From Candidatus Methanocomedens sp. (GTDB lineage Archaea; Halobacteriota; Methanosarcinia; Methanosarcinales; Methanocomedenaceae), in the NCBI GenBank assembly GCA_013374385.1, contig QBUR01000147.1, positions 1-7,816 on the forward strand: a stretch of 7,816 nt of DNA, read 5' to 3'. Within the stretch, counting starts at the first letter, position 1, and the number at the start of each line of letters is the position of its first letter. The notes below the pieces were generated by a model, which was given only the letters and a program-made list of their open reading frames with translations, was not told the DNA's origin and made no database searches. This document shows, one piece after another, positions 1-6,083 of the stretch. Both the position numbers and the translations under genes were made by a program.

Positions 1-4
1 AACA

Positions 5-14
5 ACATATATAG
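5..14 (+). promoter_or_regulatory. Probable TATA box of the V4R regulator gene
   Basis: The decamer ACATATATAG is centred about 29 bases before the ATG at 39. Archaeal transcription usually starts 25-27 bases downstream of the TATA centre, which puts the start at about 35-37, almost on the ATG. The same decamer occurs in the thermosome promoter (5671-5680, minus strand). A second AT-rich stretch at 22-32 (TTTAAAATATA) is an alternative but would place the start inside the gene. Placement is by eye only. Confidence 0.5.
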
Positions 15-38
15 TACTTACTTTAAAATATATTGAAG

Positions 39-785
39 ATGAGTTCAAGTAACAATCAAACTATTATTTTTTCCACCGAAGATGGAATGGTGGCACTGGA
101 CAGTCCGGTTAAACTTAAAATACTCGAATTTATCGGAAGTCAGTCCCGGTCCTTTGACGAGATAGTGTGTGACTGCCTGAAGGCTAAATCCACAATTTCT
201 GTACATCTGAAAGACCTGATTGAACAAAACTTGATTCAAGAACACAAGGATGGCAATGATAAGAGGAAGAAGATATTTTCCCTGAACACCCAGTTTATCG
301 CTTACTCCCAGACACCAATCCAGAATAGTTATGACCTGATACTTGACAAGTTGATAACATCTGTGGACAACGAACTGGAATTTTTTAAAACTATGTGCCA
401 CACAGTCAGGTACGGACTGGAAGCATACGGCATGAACCCAAAGCCAGTCATGAAAATGATCGGTAATGATATAGGGAAAAAACTATCAAACCTGTTCGTC
501 TCAAACTCTGTGGATGACTTGCTACGGGAAATAGCTCATTTCTGGAAGTCACATAACCTCGGTATTATGGAAATATCTGGACATGATCCATTGACCTTAT
601 TTGTGCATGAATGCTTTGACTGCTCGGATATGCCTGATGTGGGCCGAAACCTATGTACACTTAGTGAAGGACTGCTGGAAGGTATTTTTGATGGCAGCCT
701 GAACCTTAATATTCAGGTGGAAGAGGTAGAATGTTTTGGTACCGGTTATGACCACTGTAAATTTAACATAAATATACTTGATTGA
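39..785 (+). CDS. ArsR-like winged-helix regulator with C-terminal V4R domain (MsvR-like)
   Basis: Predicted DNA-binding regulator of 248 residues. Residues about 15-80 form a winged helix-turn-helix of the ArsR type, with the recognition helix in the stretch STISVHLKDLIEQNLI and a basic wing (KDGNDKRKK). A linker follows, and the last 70 residues are a V4R (4-vinyl reductase) domain. Cysteines are frequent: two in the HTH (CDC), one at about 120, then ECFDC, one at about 206, and ECFGTGYDHC near the C terminus. In methanogens, V4R regulators such as MsvR are redox switches whose cysteines control DNA binding; a redox or ligand-sensing role here is inference, and the cysteine spacing does not prove orthology with MsvR. 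An upstream in-frame TTG at 33 would add two residues; I prefer ATG at 39. No Shine-Dalgarno site precedes either start, which fits a leaderless mRNA. The gene converges on porB with a 9-bp gap, so it is not co-transcribed with por. Confidence 0.85.
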   Translation: MSSSNNQTIIFSTEDGMVALDSPVKLKILEFIGSQSRSFDEIVCDCLKAKSTISVHLKDLIEQNLIQEHKDGNDKRKKIFSLNTQFIAYSQTPIQNSYDLILDKLITSVDNELEFFKTMCHTVRYGLEAYGMNPKPVMKMIGNDIGKKLSNLFVSNSVDDLLREIAHFWKSHNLGIMEISGHDPLTLFVHECFDCSDMPDVGRNLCTLSEGLLEGIFDGSLNLNIQVEEVECFGTGYDHCKFNINILD

Positions 786-794
786 AAAACAGTT

Positions 795-1700
795 TCAGAC
801 ATATCGCAGCCCGTTGTATTCCTTCAATTCAGTCCAGTGCTCACTGATAAGCGACTGTAGCCTATCCACACCATCCTGCGGCAGTGCCCGGTAGCGTCCC
901 TGTAATTTTAAGAATTCATCAATTGGTTTGAGTTCACTAAAATCCTTGTTCAGGGTCAGCACCCCGTTTTCTATTTCATACAATGGCCACATACCACAAC
1001 GAACGGCAAGTTTGGAGATCCTGACCGTTAGTCTGGGGTCATAATTCCACCCCGCAGTACATGCTCCGAGCAGTTCAATATATGAAAATCCATCCCTCTC
1101 TTTGGCCCGGTTCAATTTATTCAGGAAATCTACTGGATAGGCCAGGGATGCTGTGGCCGCATATACTCTGTGGGCACCCATGATCTTTAACATGTTCTTG
1201 TTAACAACAGTAGTACCGATGGGATTATCCTTGCCTCTGGGCGTGGTCTTAGTCTCGCTGCCATAAGGCGTTGCCGTTGACCACTGGAAACCCGTGTTGC
1301 CAAATGATTGGTTGTTGTAGCAGATGTAAATGATGCGCTCGTTCTTTGCTGCCGCTCCGGACAGTGAGGCAATACCAATGTCATAGGTAGCACCATCCCC
1401 GGCATAGCACACCACGTTCATATCCCTGTTTCCCAGCATATCCAGGCCGTGCCTGGCCCCGGCAGCAGTTGATGACGCATTCTCAATTGCGTTGTGTATC
1501 CAGCTGGCCTTTAGTGGTGTGTTGGGATACAGGGGCAGCAGGGTCATGCAACCCGAGGCATTGATGATAATGGTTTCAGGCCCAAGTACTTTAAGTGCCA
1601 GTTTCAGCCCCATGGATGGGCCGCATCCTGCACAAGCCGATGAGCCGCCTGTGAAATAATCTTGTTCCGGCAGGTCCCTGATACTTTTGAACTCCTGCAT
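795..1700 (-). CDS. porB: Pyruvate:ferredoxin oxidoreductase, beta subunit (TPP-binding)
   Basis: The beta subunit binds thiamine pyrophosphate and the [4Fe-4S] cluster nearest to it, in cytoplasmic conversion of pyruvate + CoA + oxidised ferredoxin to acetyl-CoA + CO2 (reversible). The protein is 301 residues, normal for PorB. From the chosen start, CAGCGP (Cys23, Cys26), Cys51 in NASGC and Cys214 in GACTAG are the expected cluster ligands. GDG at 101-103 through NN at 129-130 is the TPP/Mg2+ motif. The reading frame stays open upstream to an ATG at 1754, but that extension reads a short tandem repeat and gives a low-complexity MERCGCERYGCERYG tail. The ATG at 1700 has GGAGGG six bases upstream and begins the conserved part of the protein, so I chose it. 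It shares one base with the porA stop (TAATG), suggesting translational coupling. It is the last gene of the operon. Confidence 0.95.
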   Translation of the reverse strand: MQEFKSIRDLPEQDYFTGGSSACAGCGPSMGLKLALKVLGPETIIINASGCMTLLPLYPNTPLKASWIHNAIENASSTAAGARHGLDMLGNRDMNVVCYAGDGATYDIGIASLSGAAAKNERIIYICYNNQSFGNTGFQWSTATPYGSETKTTPRGKDNPIGTTVVNKNMLKIMGAHRVYAATASLAYPVDFLNKLNRAKERDGFSYIELLGACTAGWNYDPRLTVRISKLAVRCGMWPLYEIENGVLTLNKDFSELKPIDEFLKLQGRYRALPQDGVDRLQSLISEHWTELKEYNGLRYV

Positions 1701-2902
1701 TACAATCCCTCCATATCGTTCACATCCATATCGTTCACATCCACATCGTTCCATTCCACTCTGGGTCGCCCTGTTTCAAGGTCATCCATGAGTTTTCGAG
1801 TAATCTCCTTGACCTTATGTTCGGTCTGTGGATTTCCCCCCAGCCCCACCACAAAACTGGATACCAGGGGCCGCCTGTCCAGATTGTATAGCGTTTCAAC
1901 TATTTCGGGGAACATGATACCGCCCCTGCCTGGTGCTAAATTACGGTCTATCACTGCCACAGCTTTTGCATTTTTCAATGCCTCAGCAATGGCTTTGGCA
2001 GGCCATGGCCGTATAACCCTGAGCCTGAGCAGTCCTACCTTAATGCCTTCTTCATCCCGCATCTCCATTATAGCAGCTTTAGCAGTGGTACTCATTGAAC
2101 CCTGGGTGACAAGTACCAGTTCGGCATCATCAAGCATGAACTCATCCACCAGATGGTACCTCCTGCCAAATATCCTGTCAAAATCATCCATGACCTCTTC
2201 CATTACTTCAAGGGCATTACGGGCTGCTACATGGTTCTGAGCCCGAAAAATTGTATATTCATCAAGTACCGGTGGACCCACAGTAACAGGCCTGTCCTTT
2301 GCAATAGTATGTTTTGGAGTGTATTTTGGCAGGAATTCCTTCACCATTTCAGGGGAAGGGATGGTGATAGGTTCATCAGTGAATGAAAGCACATACCCGT
2401 CCATATTGACCATGACCGGCAGCAGTACTCGCGAGTCTTCAGCTATGCGGTATGCCTGCAGTACCAGATCCAACACTTCCTGGTTGTTCTCTGCATGAAA
2501 CATAAGCCATCCGCTATCCCTCTGGTCAAGGAAATCGTTGTGGTCCGACCACAGGGTCACGGGCGCGGACAGTCCTCTGGATATGGTTGCCATCACTATG
2601 GGCAGGCGCATCCCGGCTGCAATGTACAATACTTCGTGCATTAACAGCAGCCCCTGGGATGAGGTGGCGGTGAACACCCGCGCACCTACGGCAGCCGCAC
2701 CCACAGCTGCACTCATGACCGAATGCTCAGATTCCATCCTGTCAAAATATGTGCCAGGCAGCTCCCCGTCCGAGATCCACCGGGCCAGGGTTTCGATACA
2801 CTCGGTCTGTGGTGTGATAGGGAATGTAGGAATGTAATTTGGCTGGACCAATCTTGCGCCCCATGCTGCAGCTTCGTTGCCGGTAACCAGTGTCTGTTTC
2901 AT
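1700..2902 (-). CDS. porA: Pyruvate:ferredoxin oxidoreductase, alpha subunit
   Basis: Catalytic alpha subunit (400 residues, usual PorA length is about 380-400), which forms the substrate pocket with PorB. The N-terminal pyrimidine-binding domain carries FPITPQT (27-33), MESEHS (56-61) and ISRGLSAPVTLWSDHNDF (107-124). These correspond to the Thr, Glu and Arg that contact pyruvate or TPP in characterised enzymes. The motif RDSGW (128-132) follows, and a transketolase C-terminal-like domain occupies about residues 255-380. The ATG at 2902 overlaps the porD stop by ATGA and has AAGGAGG four bases upstream. The last 15 or so residues are an acidic pentapeptide repeat (NDVDV, NDMDV, NDMEG) that I do not know from other PorA proteins. 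Specificity for pyruvate, rather than 2-oxoglutarate or branched 2-oxoacids, is supported by these motifs and the C-D-A-B gene order. Confidence 0.95.
   Translation of the reverse strand: MKQTLVTGNEAAAWGARLVQPNYIPTFPITPQTECIETLARWISDGELPGTYFDRMESEHSVMSAAVGAAAVGARVFTATSSQGLLLMHEVLYIAAGMRLPIVMATISRGLSAPVTLWSDHNDFLDQRDSGWLMFHAENNQEVLDLVLQAYRIAEDSRVLLPVMVNMDGYVLSFTDEPITIPSPEMVKEFLPKYTPKHTIAKDRPVTVGPPVLDEYTIFRAQNHVAARNALEVMEEVMDDFDRIFGRRYHLVDEFMLDDAELVLVTQGSMSTTAKAAIMEMRDEEGIKVGLLRLRVIRPWPAKAIAEALKNAKAVAVIDRNLAPGRGGIMFPEIVETLYNLDRRPLVSSFVVGLGGNPQTEHKVKEITRKLMDDLETGRPRVEWNDVDVNDMDVNDMEGL
1707..1712 (-). promoter_or_regulatory. Ribosome binding site that fixes the porB start
   Basis: GGAGGG on the minus strand lies six bases before the ATG at 1700 and inside the last codons of porA. 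It supports 1700 rather than the upstream in-frame ATG at 1754. It directly adjoins the 15-bp tandem repeat, whose unit on this strand begins GATATGG or GATGTGG at the matching place. Confidence 0.8.
1711..1755 (-). repeat. Three 15-bp tandem units encoding the PorA C-terminal tail
   Basis: On the plus strand the unit CCATATCGTTCACAT occurs perfectly at 1711-1725 and 1726-1740. A diverged third copy (11 of 15 matches) lies at 1741-1755. The unit is five codons long, so it repeats in frame at the end of porA as NDVDV-NDMDV-NDMEG. Changes in copy number would lengthen or shorten the tail without a frameshift. The array reaches the porB ribosome binding site. Confidence 0.9.
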
Positions 2903-3183
2903 GTTGCCTCCTTCTCTTCAGTCATGGCATCAGTTGGGCATTCTTCCACACAAATCATGCAGCCCTTGCATGAGGTCAGGTTGATAGTGGGACCGTCCGG
3001 GGTCCAGTTGATGGCAGCGTCAGGGCAGTAAGTGTAACAAATCTTGCATTTAGTGCATTTCTCACTGTGATGCACAGGTCGGACCAATCTCCATGAGCCC
3101 CTGTTGATTTTTTCTGCACTGCCCGGCTCTTTAATAATAGGAATGCCCTCAATCCCTTTATACGGCAACTCTTCCTCCCTCAT
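2899..3183 (-). CDS. porD: Pyruvate:ferredoxin oxidoreductase, delta subunit (2[4Fe-4S] ferredoxin-like)
   Basis: A 94-residue electron-transfer subunit that passes electrons from the TPP-proximal cluster of PorB to external ferredoxin. Two complete bacterial-type [4Fe-4S] motifs are visible: Cys43, 46, 49, 53 (CTKCKICYTYCP) and Cys72, 75, 78, 82 (CKGCMICVEECP). The N-terminal GSWRLVRP (29-36) is typical of PorD and helps to separate it from free ferredoxins. The start at 3183 overlaps the porC stop by ATGA and has GAGGTGG (3188-3194) four bases upstream. The length is normal and no cluster ligand is missing. Confidence 0.95.
   Translation of the reverse strand: MREEELPYKGIEGIPIIKEPGSAEKINRGSWRLVRPVHHSEKCTKCKICYTYCPDAAINWTPDGPTINLTSCKGCMICVEECPTDAMTEEKEAT
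2907..2913 (-). promoter_or_regulatory. Ribosome binding site of porA
   Basis: AAGGAGG on the minus strand, within the last codons of porD, is only four bases from the ATG at 2902. Together with the ATGA overlap it indicates coupled or re-initiated translation. Confidence 0.7.
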
Positions 3184-3716
3184 TTTGCCACCTCATAGCA
3201 TTTTTTAACTGCGGTCTTGTTGGCTTCTATCATCTTTTTGGGATAATTGAAAAGCTCTTCTTCTATGGCCCAGTCCAGGGCATCAATTGAAATAATATTC
3301 GTGAACTTTGCCAGTGCCCCCAGCATGGTAGTATTGAATATCGGTTTGCCGATGGTGTCAAGGGCAATGCTTGTGGCATCCACGTGCTTTACTGTTGCAG
3401 GTGTGTCAACGGCAAGCTCATGTTCCGAGTTCACCAGCAGTAAGCCGTTCTCAGCCAACCCATCAGCCACATTGACTAGGTCCAGTAGCGTCTTATCCAG
3501 TACCAGCACTACATCCGGGTCGTCCACATATCCTCGCTCCAGTATGGGGGTATCGCCTATCCTGACAAAACTCATTACAGGTGCTCCTCGCCGTTCTGCA
3601 CCGTACAGGGCAAAATCCTGGACTTGCTTTCCCATTTTGAAAGCAGCCTGGCCTATCATTTTGGCAGCCTTTTTTGCTCCCTGCCCTCCCCTGCCATGTA
3701 TGCGAATTTTATACAT
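3180..3716 (-). CDS. porC: Pyruvate:ferredoxin oxidoreductase, gamma subunit
   Basis: First gene of the por operon: 178 residues, the usual length for PorC. The N terminus has the family motif GRGGQG (8-13), followed by YGAERRGAPV (38-47). The rest is the Rossmann-like gamma domain of 2-oxoacid:ferredoxin oxidoreductases, which corresponds to domain II of the single-chain bacterial enzyme and completes the complex. The start at 3716 is the first ATG before the conserved MYKIRIHGRGGQG. No GGAGG-like site precedes it (the adjacent bases read CTTTAAAG), unlike porD, porA and porB, so the operon mRNA may be leaderless or have a very short leader. Confidence 0.94.
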   Translation of the reverse strand: MYKIRIHGRGGQGAKKAAKMIGQAAFKMGKQVQDFALYGAERRGAPVMSFVRIGDTPILERGYVDDPDVVLVLDKTLLDLVNVADGLAENGLLLVNSEHELAVDTPATVKHVDATSIALDTIGKPIFNTTMLGALAKFTNIISIDALDWAIEEELFNYPKKMIEANKTAVKKCYEVAK

Positions 3717-3740
3717 CTTTAAAGCAAAGGTAATTGTTAC

Positions 3741-3751
3741 ATCATAAAATT
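3741..3751 (-). promoter_or_regulatory. Candidate TATA region of the porCDAB operon
   Basis: On the minus strand AATTTTATGAT is centred about 30 bases before the porC ATG, placing the transcription start within a few bases of that codon. It is overlapped by an inverted repeat, CATCAT (3740-3745) and ATGATG (3756-3761), separated by 10 bases, which could be an operator over the TATA box. The TATA match is imperfect. The rest of the 236-bp gap (3717-3952) is AT-rich and, apart from the thermosome terminator, shows nothing I can name. Confidence 0.4.
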
Positions 3752-3900
3752 ACCGATGATGAATAATAACGCAAAAATTGGTACCATACTTGAATGATGA
3801 ACAAGGTTATTGAATACGGATAATAATCAAAGTTACTGAGAAAGATTAATGGAAAATATTACTGAACAAGAGTGTTAAACAAAGGAACAAAAATGTAGTA

Positions 3901-3935
3901 AAAAAAGAAATTGAACGTACCCTGCAGGGTACGTT
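3901..3935 (-). terminator. Hairpin plus T-rich tract terminating the thermosome gene
   Basis: A perfect 22-bp palindrome at 3914-3935 (half site AACGTACCCTG) starts 18 bases after the thermosome stop codon. On the minus strand it is followed by CAATTTCTTTTTTT. As RNA it can fold as a stem of about 9 bp with a 4-base loop, followed by a U-rich run. Archaeal RNA polymerase terminates mainly at U-rich tracts, so the tract may do the work and the hairpin may protect the 3' end. An operator role is less likely because it lies about 200 bp from the next start codon. Confidence 0.75.
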
Positions 3936-3952
3936 TTATGTTATATTTGTTT

Positions 3953-5620
3953 TTACATCATTGGTGGCATTCCACCCATACCAGGTGGCATACCGCCGCC
4001 GCCGCCCATCATCTCAGGTGGCATATCGCCTGGACCGCCGCCTACGGATGCAATGACGTCATCGATCCTCAGAATCATGACTGCGGATTCGGTAGCGCTG
4101 TTAATTGCCTGGGTCTTTACTCTAAGGGGTTCAACAACACCGTTGGCCAGCATATCGATCACAGTGCCTGTATAGACATCAAGACCAGCGTTCTTATTGC
4201 CCTTTTCATGCTGTGACCTCAGTTCCACCAACATATCAATGGGGTCCAGTCCTGCATTCTCAGCAAGGGTCCTTGGGATTACTTCTAGTGCGTCAGCGAA
4301 CTTGCTCACTGCCAGTTGTTCCCTTCCCTTCAATGTAGCTGCATATTCCCTGAGCCTCAATGAAAGTTCTATCTCAGGACTACCGCCACCAGCCACCATC
4401 TTTCCGTCCTCAATGGTAACACCGACTACGCGCAGTGCATCTTCCATGGCACGTTCAACACTATCAACCACATGCTCGGTACCGCCGCGAATAATGATGC
4501 TTACCGCTTTCGGGTTCTTGCAGCCTGTAATATAGATCATGTTGTCTCCGCCGATCTTCTTCTCTTCAGCTAAGGCAGCATGTCCCAGGTCTGACTCTGA
4601 AATCTCATCCACATTGGTGACTACACTTGCACCGGATGCGCGGGATAATTTTTCCATGTCGCTTTTTTTGACACGCCTTACTGCCATAATACCGGCCTTT
4701 GCCAGATAATGCTGCGCCATATCGTCAATGCCCTTCTGGCACACTACAACATTAGCACCGCTATTGATTATCTTGTCAACCATTTCCTTTAGCATCTTTT
4801 CTTCCTGGTCCAGGAACTGCTGCAACTGGTCAGGAGATGTAATACTAATCTCGGCATCAACTTCAGTCTTCTTGAACTCTACAGGTTCACTTATTAATGC
4901 TATCTTAGCGTCTTTTACCTGTTTTGGCATGTTGGGATGGACACGTTCTTTGTCAATGACCATACCCTCAATGAGTTCAGATTCTTCTACGCTGGCACCG
5001 ACCTTTTTCTCCATTTTGATATTGTCGATGTCCACCACTTTCTTGCCGCCCTCTTCTTCAACAACAGATCTAACAGCTCTTACTATCAGTCTTGAAAGTT
5101 TGTCCTTTGAGTTTTCGGCACCTTTGCCTGTAATTGCAGTGTTCGAGATCTTCAGCAATGTTTCATCGTCGTTCTCATCAACATTTATCACGATTGTCTT
5201 GAGTATCTCTGCTGTCTTATCTGCAGCCATCCTGTAACCGCTGGCAATGATGGTGGGATGCACATCCTGGTCCAGCAAATCTTCGGATACTTTCAACAAC
5301 TCTCCTGCCAGTACTGCTGCGGTTGTGGTACCGTCGCCCACTTCGTCATCCTGGGTCTTGGCCACTTCAACAACCATCTTGGCTGCGGGATGCTCGATAT
5401 CCATTTCCCTGAGGATAGTAACACCATCATTGGTAATTACTACATCTCCCAGGCTGTCTACAAGCATCTTGTCCATTCCTTTCGGTCCCAGTGTAGTTCT
5501 CACGGCATTAGCTACTGCTTTAGCTGCCATGATATTGTTATTCTGGGCTTCTCTGCCCTTTGAACGTTCTGTTCCTTCACGCAATATGAATATTGGCTGT
5601 CCACCTAATTGTCCTGCCAT
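3953..5620 (-). CDS. ths: Thermosome subunit (group II chaperonin)
   Basis: ATP-driven cytoplasmic chaperonin subunit that assembles into a double-ring cage for protein folding. At 555 residues it has the usual length. ATP-site motifs are all visible: TLGPKGMDKML (43-53), NDGVTIL (64-70), GDGTTT (95-100), Asp394 in AMEDALRVV and VAGGGSPE (409-416). The apical domain, including the built-in lid protrusion of group II chaperonins, lies at about 215-365. The C terminus is a Gly/Met/Pro-rich tail (about 527-555), as is common in archaeal thermosomes and projecting into the cavity. ATG at 5620 starts the typical MAGQLGGQPIFIL sequence; GGAGG at 5632-5636 lies 11 bases upstream, which is rather far. 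It is a single-gene unit with its own TATA box and terminator. Archaea often have two to three paralogues, and I cannot tell which this is. Confidence 0.97.
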   Translation of the reverse strand: MAGQLGGQPIFILREGTERSKGREAQNNNIMAAKAVANAVRTTLGPKGMDKMLVDSLGDVVITNDGVTILREMDIEHPAAKMVVEVAKTQDDEVGDGTTTAAVLAGELLKVSEDLLDQDVHPTIIASGYRMAADKTAEILKTIVINVDENDDETLLKISNTAITGKGAENSKDKLSRLIVRAVRSVVEEEGGKKVVDIDNIKMEKKVGASVEESELIEGMVIDKERVHPNMPKQVKDAKIALISEPVEFKKTEVDAEISITSPDQLQQFLDQEEKMLKEMVDKIINSGANVVVCQKGIDDMAQHYLAKAGIMAVRRVKKSDMEKLSRASGASVVTNVDEISESDLGHAALAEEKKIGGDNMIYITGCKNPKAVSIIIRGGTEHVVDSVERAMEDALRVVGVTIEDGKMVAGGGSPEIELSLRLREYAATLKGREQLAVSKFADALEVIPRTLAENAGLDPIDMLVELRSQHEKGNKNAGLDVYTGTVIDMLANGVVEPLRVKTQAINSATESAVMILRIDDVIASVGGGPGDMPPEMMGGGGGMPPGMGGMPPMM

Positions 5621-5670
5621 AAAATTGATAGCCTCCTATTAAATTTCGGTGCTATTGAGTGTTTGTGGTT

Positions 5671-5680
5671 CTATATATGT
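5671..5680 (-). promoter_or_regulatory. TATA box of the thermosome gene
   Basis: Minus-strand ACATATATAG, preceded by the purine-rich CGAACAAAAG (BRE-like), is centred about 55 bases before the ATG. Transcription would start near 5650, giving a leader of about 30 bases that contains the GGAGG at 5632-5636. CCGAA occurs just upstream of the TATA box (5687-5691) and again at the predicted start (5645-5649); whether this pair binds a regulator is unknown. Confidence 0.65.
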
Positions 5681-5779
5681 CTTTTGTTCGGAATAAGCAA
5701 CAACCTGAACGGTACATCGAAATAAATATATTTTAACGCAATAAAAGATGGCTCTTCCTGCGTTTCAAGTTGTTAGTTC

Positions 5780-5920
5780 GAGATTGTCGGAAAAGTACCT
5801 GAAAAGCGCTTAAATTGAAACTTTCAGAAATATTGTTAAAACTAAATCACTATGCTGCGCCCGGTCAAGTTTAGACAGTAAAGCTTAAATATTCGAAAAT
5901 TAGGATTTTCCGACAATCTC
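5780..5920. repeat. 141-bp segment bounded by exact 15-bp inverted repeats (MITE-like or structured RNA)
   Basis: GAGATTGTCGGAAAA at 5780-5794 is exactly complementary to TTTTCCGACAATCTC at 5906-5920, with 111 bp between them. The inside has no ORF of note. It contains the direct repeat GCTTAAAT (5808-5815 and 5883-5890), a self-complementary AAGCGCTT (5804-5811) and the small fold GAAAC-TTTC (5818-5826). Terminal inverted repeats on a short non-coding segment are typical of MITEs, the internally deleted relatives of insertion sequences. I see no clear target-site duplication (flanks TAGTTC and TTTCTA), so it could instead be an old insertion or a transcribed RNA with a closing stem. The inverted repeat itself is certain; its identity is not. 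Confidence 0.6.
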
Positions 5921-5923
5921 TTT

Positions 5924-5938
5924 CTATGAACTTCATAG
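5924..5938. repeat. 15-bp palindrome next to the inverted-repeat segment
   Basis: CTATGAA-C-TTCATAG is a perfect 7+1+7 inverted repeat, four bases after the end of the 141-bp segment and about 75 bp upstream of the purB TATA candidate. It has the size of a dimeric regulator's site. No function can be assigned. Confidence 0.5.
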
Positions 5939-6013
5939 TTTCCCAACTTTATTGTAGTTAACAGTAAATCCGTAATATTTTTCAAAGCTTGTAGTAACAT
6001 TGGATATAGTACC

Positions 6014-6020
6014 TTATAAA
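6014..6020 (+). promoter_or_regulatory. Candidate TATA box of purB
   Basis: TTATAAA is centred 67 bases before the purB ATG. Transcription would begin near 6043, giving a leader of about 40 bases that includes the ribosome binding site AGGTGA at 6071-6076. The 12-bp palindrome at 6044-6055 lies exactly at the predicted start. A GGAGG at 6033-6037 lies ahead of the predicted start and has no ATG close behind it. Confidence 0.5.
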
Positions 6021-6043
6021 CCTAATCATATTGGAGGCATTTA

Positions 6044-6055
6044 AGTTAATTAACT
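6044..6055. repeat. 12-bp palindrome at the predicted purB transcription start
   Basis: AGTTAATTAACT is perfectly self-complementary and about 27 bases downstream of the TATA candidate, where a bound repressor would block initiation. AT-rich palindromes of this length also arise by chance, so an operator role is only a suggestion. Confidence 0.35.
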
Positions 6056-6083
6056 ACATTATCCAGTCACAGGTGAAGTGATA

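Larger units (their letters stand above)
5621..6083. other. Divergent intergenic region between thermosome and purB
   Basis: This 463-bp region has no convincing protein gene. It contains the thermosome promoter on the left, the purB promoter on the right, a 141-bp inverted-repeat-bounded segment in the middle (5780-5920), and palindromes at 5924-5938 and 6044-6055. A further AT-rich stretch at 5721-5734 (AATAAATATATTTT) could be a plus-strand TATA element about 50 bases before the 141-bp segment. The region is much longer than two divergent promoters require. Confidence 0.7.

Noticed and set aside
1701..1754. An 18-residue N-terminal extension of PorB from the upstream ATG at 1754 (MERCGCERYGCERYGGIV)
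   Set aside because: It is the tandem repeat read in another frame, lies wholly within porA, and bypasses the good GGAGGG site before the ATG at 1700.
3247..3747. Plus-strand open frame opposite porC, and others at 1662-2240 and 2538-3031 opposite porA/porD
   Set aside because: They are shadows of conserved por genes, with serine-rich unrecognisable products.
4728..5237. A long plus-strand open frame opposite the thermosome gene, and similar ones at 4197-4535 and 5247-5642
   Set aside because: They are Ser/Thr-rich mirror images of a well-conserved gene, match no family I recognise, and have no promoter or ribosome binding site context.
5645..5691. TTCGG pair around the thermosome TATA box as an MsvR-type site
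   Set aside because: The known MsvR sites are longer, paired TTCG-containing motifs with fixed spacing; two TTCGG words 42 bp apart are not enough.
5653..5718. A 21-codon minus-strand mini-ORF upstream of the thermosome (starts MYRSGCCLF)
   Set aside because: It has no ribosome binding site, spans the thermosome TATA box, and is too short to support without conservation.
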